Source: Candidatus Aminicenantota bacterium (GTDB lineage Bacteria; Acidobacteriota; Aminicenantia; JAMOAD01). Taken from it: a stretch of DNA of 44,900 bases. The DNA lies in the NCBI GenBank assembly GCA_027031485.1, contig JALVQI010000054.1, forward strand, positions 1-44,900, written 5' to 3'. The notes beneath the pieces were generated by a model. It did not search any database and was not told the origin of the DNA. It saw only the letters and a program-made list of their open reading frames with translations. Numbering within the stretch: position 1 is the first letter of the stretch; each line of letters starts with the position of its first letter. This document shows, one piece after another, positions 42,483 through 44,900 of the stretch. The position numbers and the translations under genes are program-made.

Positions 42483-43361
42483 TTAAAACACATAAATTAA
42501 TAAGAGTATACTTATACCCCATAAAATGATATCTATAATTAGGGGAAGATCATGGATTAAGAGATAGGTTGGATCACCGAAAGTATCCTCATTGTAAATA
42601 ATATAGAGATATCTGAAAATCCCATAAATTACAAAAGGTATCGTTATGTAAAAGTATTCCGTACCAAAGTATGTCTTTATTTTTGGGGAAAGAGTATAAA
42701 TAATATAAGATATTAATGTTGTTGAGGTCAGGATCGGAATTATTTGATCCAGCATTGAAAGGGAGTAATAGGATAAAACCTTTTTATGACTCTTTGCCCC
42801 CTCCTCCAATTTGACCAGCTCCTGTCTTCTTTTTGTTGCTGCGAGAAACAGAGCCAGAAGAAAAAGGTCTATCACAAGCCAGGCTGAAAGTTTCACATTT
42901 ATAGCATAAGCTCCCACAAGAGCTCTGATATCAAAACCAATTGCTATTACTATGATATCAATAAAAACAAGCTTTTTGAGCAAAACAGAGTAGTAAAGAA
43001 TTAAGAAAAAATATGTCATTGTATAAATAAGAACACCTTTACCTACCGAAAAACTAATAATGGCTCCCGAACCAAATAATAGGATAAATAGGATAATGGC
43101 TTCGGGTTTAGAAATTTTCCCTGACGCAAGGGGTCTTTTTCTTTTTACCGGATGAAGCCTGTCTTTTTCAATATCTATTAAATCATTTAATATATATGAA
43201 GCTGAGGCTACAAGAGAAAATCCTATAAAAGTTAAAATAATATTTTTCCAATCCTTTAAATTAAAAAAGTTTTTTGAAAATATTAATGGTGAGAAAATGA
43301 ATATATTCTTAATCCACTGATGAATCCTTAAAAGTTTGACAATATCCTTAGCTTTCTCCAC
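42483..43361 (-). CDS. UbiA-type prenyltransferase, decaprenyl-phosphate phosphoribosyltransferase-like
   Basis: A polytopic membrane protein (seven or more hydrophobic segments) with the UbiA motif NDLIDIEKDRLHPVKRKRP (residues ~59-77) and a second conserved part FDIRALVGAYAIN followed by FLAATKRRQEL. The latter pattern matches decaprenyl-phosphate phosphoribose synthases (Rv3806c-like) better than menaquinone-type MenA. Such enzymes transfer phosphoribose to a polyprenyl-phosphate for arabinan or ribofuranose donors. The start is GTG, supported by a perfect AAGGAG 6 nt upstream inside the end of the methyltransferase gene. The two genes overlap by 14 nt. Confidence 0.8.
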   Translation of the reverse strand: MEKAKDIVKLLRIHQWIKNIFIFSPLIFSKNFFNLKDWKNIILTFIGFSLVASASYILNDLIDIEKDRLHPVKRKRPLASGKISKPEAIILFILLFGSGAIISFSVGKGVLIYTMTYFFLILYYSVLLKKLVFIDIIVIAIGFDIRALVGAYAINVKLSAWLVIDLFLLALFLAATKRRQELVKLEEGAKSHKKVLSYYSLSMLDQIIPILTSTTLISYIIYTLSPKIKTYFGTEYFYITIPFVIYGIFRYLYIIYNEDTFGDPTYLLIHDLPLIIDIILWGISILLLIYVF

Positions 43362-44016
43362 TTTTAACTCCTTTTATGTAAAAAGAAATTCTGAAAACCA
43401 ATTTCTTCTCTTTGATTTTAGCAAATCCGATTTTTTCAAGCAAGCTTTTAAAATCATCTTTGGTCATAAAATTATAGATAGAATTGTAAAGATAGTTCAC
43501 AGGAAGAGCGGACCCCTGAAAAAGTCTATAGAAAAATGGGACAATTTTGCCAAGATAGATTCTGAAGAAGAATTTGAAAAAAGAACTTTGAGGAGGAAAA
43601 AATTCAAGGACTATAAGTGAACCTTCTAATTTTAAAACCCTTTTTATCTCCTTTAGTCCATTTTCAAGGCTATCCAGATTCCTCATAACATAAGCTGAAA
43701 TAACATAATCAAAGGTATTGCTTTTAAAAGGAAGATTCTCTCCGAAAGAGTTCACAAATTTAATAAAGTCTCTTTTTTCTCTTCCTCTTTTTATCATCTC
43801 AACAGATGGTTCTATGCCAATAATGGTTCCCTTGTTTTTTACATACTCAGAAAAAACTCCTGTTCCCGCACCGAAATCCAGAATTAAATTGTTTTTCCCT
43901 TTTATAAATTTCCTTAATCTCTTTCTCCACAATATTTCTATCCCGAAACTTGTAAGTATGTTAAACAATTCATAATGATCTGCGATTTTATTAAACAACC
44001 CAACAGTTTTAGACAT
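43348..44016 (-). CDS. UbiE/MenG-like class I methyltransferase
   Basis: The SAM-binding motif LILDFGAGTGVFSEYV is at residues ~45-60. The N-terminal FNKIADHYELFNILTSFGIE and the later FGENLPFKSNTFDYV and YVMRNLDSLENGLKEI match UbiE/MenG quinone C-methyltransferases. The C-terminal hydrophobic stretch FFFRIYLGKIVPFFYRLF suits a membrane-associated substrate. No men genes are present, and its coupling to a UbiA-type phosphoribosyltransferase points to a prenyl-lipid substrate. Its AAGGAG site is 5 nt before the ATG. It is the first gene of the right-hand minus-strand pair, facing away from the terminal ATPase. Confidence 0.75.
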   Translation of the reverse strand: MSKTVGLFNKIADHYELFNILTSFGIEILWRKRLRKFIKGKNNLILDFGAGTGVFSEYVKNKGTIIGIEPSVEMIKRGREKRDFIKFVNSFGENLPFKSNTFDYVISAYVMRNLDSLENGLKEIKRVLKLEGSLIVLEFFPPQSSFFKFFFRIYLGKIVPFFYRLFQGSALPVNYLYNSIYNFMTKDDFKSLLEKIGFAKIKEKKLVFRISFYIKGVKSGES

Positions 44017-44407
44017 AGAAACTCCTTATCTCAATTGTTTTAATAAATAATACCATATATTGAATCTTTAAGACATTAAAAGAGAATGTTTAATTCTGTT
44101 TTTGTTTATATTTATATTAGTATTTATGACGCAAAGGGGATTGGAGCGTAGCGACATCCAGCACTAATTTTTTTGAGAAAATGATACACCAAGATATTCA
44201 CCAAACGATTTTTTAAATTTTAATATTGTTTCATTAAACTCTGAAAAAAAGTGCTGGACAAGTAACCGCACTTTCTTTCCAACGGTAAATGAAAGAATGC
44301 TTAAATATAGTGGTAATGTAAAAAGAAACCTTCACAAAAGCACCGCTAATCAAAAAAGATAGTGCTGGATTATTCAAAAATAAAAAATATTGTGCTATTA
44401 TTTTATT
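44017..44407. other. Intergenic leader with inverted and direct repeats before the terminal ATPase gene
   Basis: This 391-nt AT-rich gap separates two divergent genes. It holds ATCCAGCACT at 44156-44165, its reverse complement AGTGCTGGAT at 44361-44370, and a nine-base copy AGTGCTGGA at 44250-44258. No open frame of convincing quality lies here. No clear Shine-Dalgarno stands before the ATG at 44408. The repeats are unlike the palindrome at 4006-4071, although both sit upstream of AAA-type ATPase genes. Confidence 0.6.
44248..44274 (-). terminator. Hairpin with T-run on the minus strand
   Basis: AAAGTGC (44248-44254), one unpaired T, then GG pairs with CC and GCACTTT (44266-44274) around an 8-nt loop. 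Read on the minus strand the stem is followed by further T residues, the form of an intrinsic terminator. It would stop transcripts coming leftward out of the ATPase gene. It overlaps one of the AGTGCTGGA repeat copies, so it could instead be part of the repeat system. Confidence 0.35.
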
Positions 44408-44900
44408 ATGAATAAAAAGCCAAAGAATTTGCCGATAGGAATAAGTGATTTTGAGAGTATAATAAATGAAGGTTATTTGTATATTGATAAGACAGAGAGA
44501 ATTTATGAACTTATCTCAGGAGGAAAGTATTATTTTCTTTCCCGTCCCCGTAGATTCGGAAAATCACTCATAATATCAACCCTTTATAATTTATTCAGAG
44601 GTAAAAAGGAATTATTTAAAGGGCTTTACATTTATGATAGTGATTTTGAATGGGAAGAGTATCCTATTGTTGTATTGGATTTTAATACGATATCAAATAA
44701 TAACAAGGAGATATTAACAGAAGCATTAAAGAAAAAAATAGATGAGATAGGAGAGAGTGAAGGCTTGGAGATTAAAGAAGATAATTTATTAAAGGAGAAA
44801 TTTGAAGAGCTTATAAAGAAGCTTTACGAAAAGCATAGGAAGGGAATAGTATTTTTAATAGATGAGTATGATAAACCGATAATAGACCATATAGGACAGG
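44408..44900 (+). CDS. AAA-ATPase-like protein, 5' part only
   Basis: The frame opens with ATG at 44408 and runs off the right edge after 164 codons. It begins MNKKPKNLPIGISDFESII, carries GYLYIDKTERIYELI, Walker A RPRRFGKS (residues 46-53), YIYDSDFEWEEYPIVVLDF and Walker B VFLIDEYDKP (148-157). This is the AAA-ATPase-like family that usually ends in a PD-(D/E)XK nuclease-like domain. Its function is unknown and such genes often occur in many copies per genome. It is a different family from the DUF4143 ATPase at 2832-3968. Confidence 0.82.
   Translation, partial: MNKKPKNLPIGISDFESIINEGYLYIDKTERIYELISGGKYYFLSRPRRFGKSLIISTLYNLFRGKKELFKGLYIYDSDFEWEEYPIVVLDFNTISNNNKEILTEALKKKIDEIGESEGLEIKEDNLLKEKFEELIKKLYEKHRKGIVFLIDEYDKPIIDHIGQ

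Noticed and set aside
44156-44370. ATCCAGCACT / AGTGCTGGAT as terminal inverted repeats of a small insertion element.
   Set aside because: There are three copies with unequal spacing, no transposase and no target duplication visible. Position before an ATPase gene suits a regulatory repeat better.
1-44900. CRISPR arrays, tRNA, rRNA, integrases or transposases.
   Set aside because: No regularly spaced repeats, no tRNA-like cloverleaf ends and no recombinase motifs were found on reading both strands. Small RNAs cannot be excluded without a covariance-model search.

Overview
This 44.9-kb window is AT-rich (roughly one third G+C by eye) and densely coded. Almost everything between about 1.4 and 44.0 kb lies on the minus strand, and many neighbours overlap by 1 to about 60 nt. 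It looks like a chromosomal surface-glycan region of an anaerobic, probably Gram-negative-type bacterium. Supporting signs are indolepyruvate:ferredoxin oxidoreductase, exported glycoside hydrolases, a GspE/PilB-like protein and a nonulosonic (sialic-acid-like) pathway. I cannot name the organism. No rRNA, tRNA, CRISPR array, transposase or integrase was seen.

Layout from left to right. At 1-1.4 kb (plus strand) are the end of a cupin gene and a Memo-family gene. At 1.4-16.2 kb (minus) is a polymer and glycosyltransferase block: a CDP-ribitol-type cytidylyltransferase/SDR fusion, an AAA/DUF4143 ATPase behind a palindromic upstream region, a CDP-glycerol glycerophosphotransferase-like enzyme, RmlD, a nucleotidyltransferase with a small partner, RmlC, another SDR epimerase, and four transferases with TPR-like C-termini. 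At 16.2-28.6 kb (minus) is a nonulosonic-acid cassette: beta-propeller protein, CBS-DegT aminotransferase fusion, PIG-L deacetylase, CMP-nonulosonate synthetase, CDP-alcohol phosphatidyltransferase, a divergent RtcB-like protein, ATP-grasp protein, NeuB-type synthase, GT2, GNAT, FkbH, acyl carrier protein and NeuD-type acyltransferase. At 28.6-32 kb are an unknown helical protein, a cyclase-family hydrolase and an AbiEii-type nucleotidyltransferase with two small ORFs. At 32-36.7 kb are a secreted GH5, Ptb and IorBA. At 36.8-40.8 kb are a GT4, ApbE and a GspE-like protein without its ATPase motifs. At 41-42.4 kb (plus) is a secreted GH29. At 42.5-44 kb (minus) are UbiA- and UbiE-like genes, followed by a repeat-bearing leader and the start of a second AAA ATPase (plus, cut by the window end).

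How the genes may work together: NeuB, DegT, NeuA-like and NeuD proteins would make and activate a nonulosonic acid. FkbH plus ACP suggests that glycerate is loaded on the carrier protein and passed by the GNAT or NeuD-like enzyme to an amino group, perhaps one exposed by the PIG-L deacetylase. CDP-ribitol synthesis and the glycerophosphotransferase-like proteins suggest polyol-phosphate groups in the same glycan. No flippase, polymerase or ABC exporter is visible, so cytoplasmic protein glycosylation is as plausible as a capsule or O-chain.

The most unusual signals are: (1) an RtcB RNA-ligase relative embedded by translational overlap between a CDP-alcohol phosphatidyltransferase and an ATP-grasp gene, with the RtcB metal-site Cys replaced by Gly but the guanylylated-His motif kept; (2) G9 and G8 tracts inside two glycan-locus genes, which are candidate phase-variation switches; (3) a CBS-DegT fusion; (4) a similar C-terminal TPR tail on three adjacent transferases; (5) two ATPase genes of selfish-looking families, each with its own inverted/direct repeats upstream; and (6) a GspE-like pseudo-ATPase that may be read from a leaderless mRNA.
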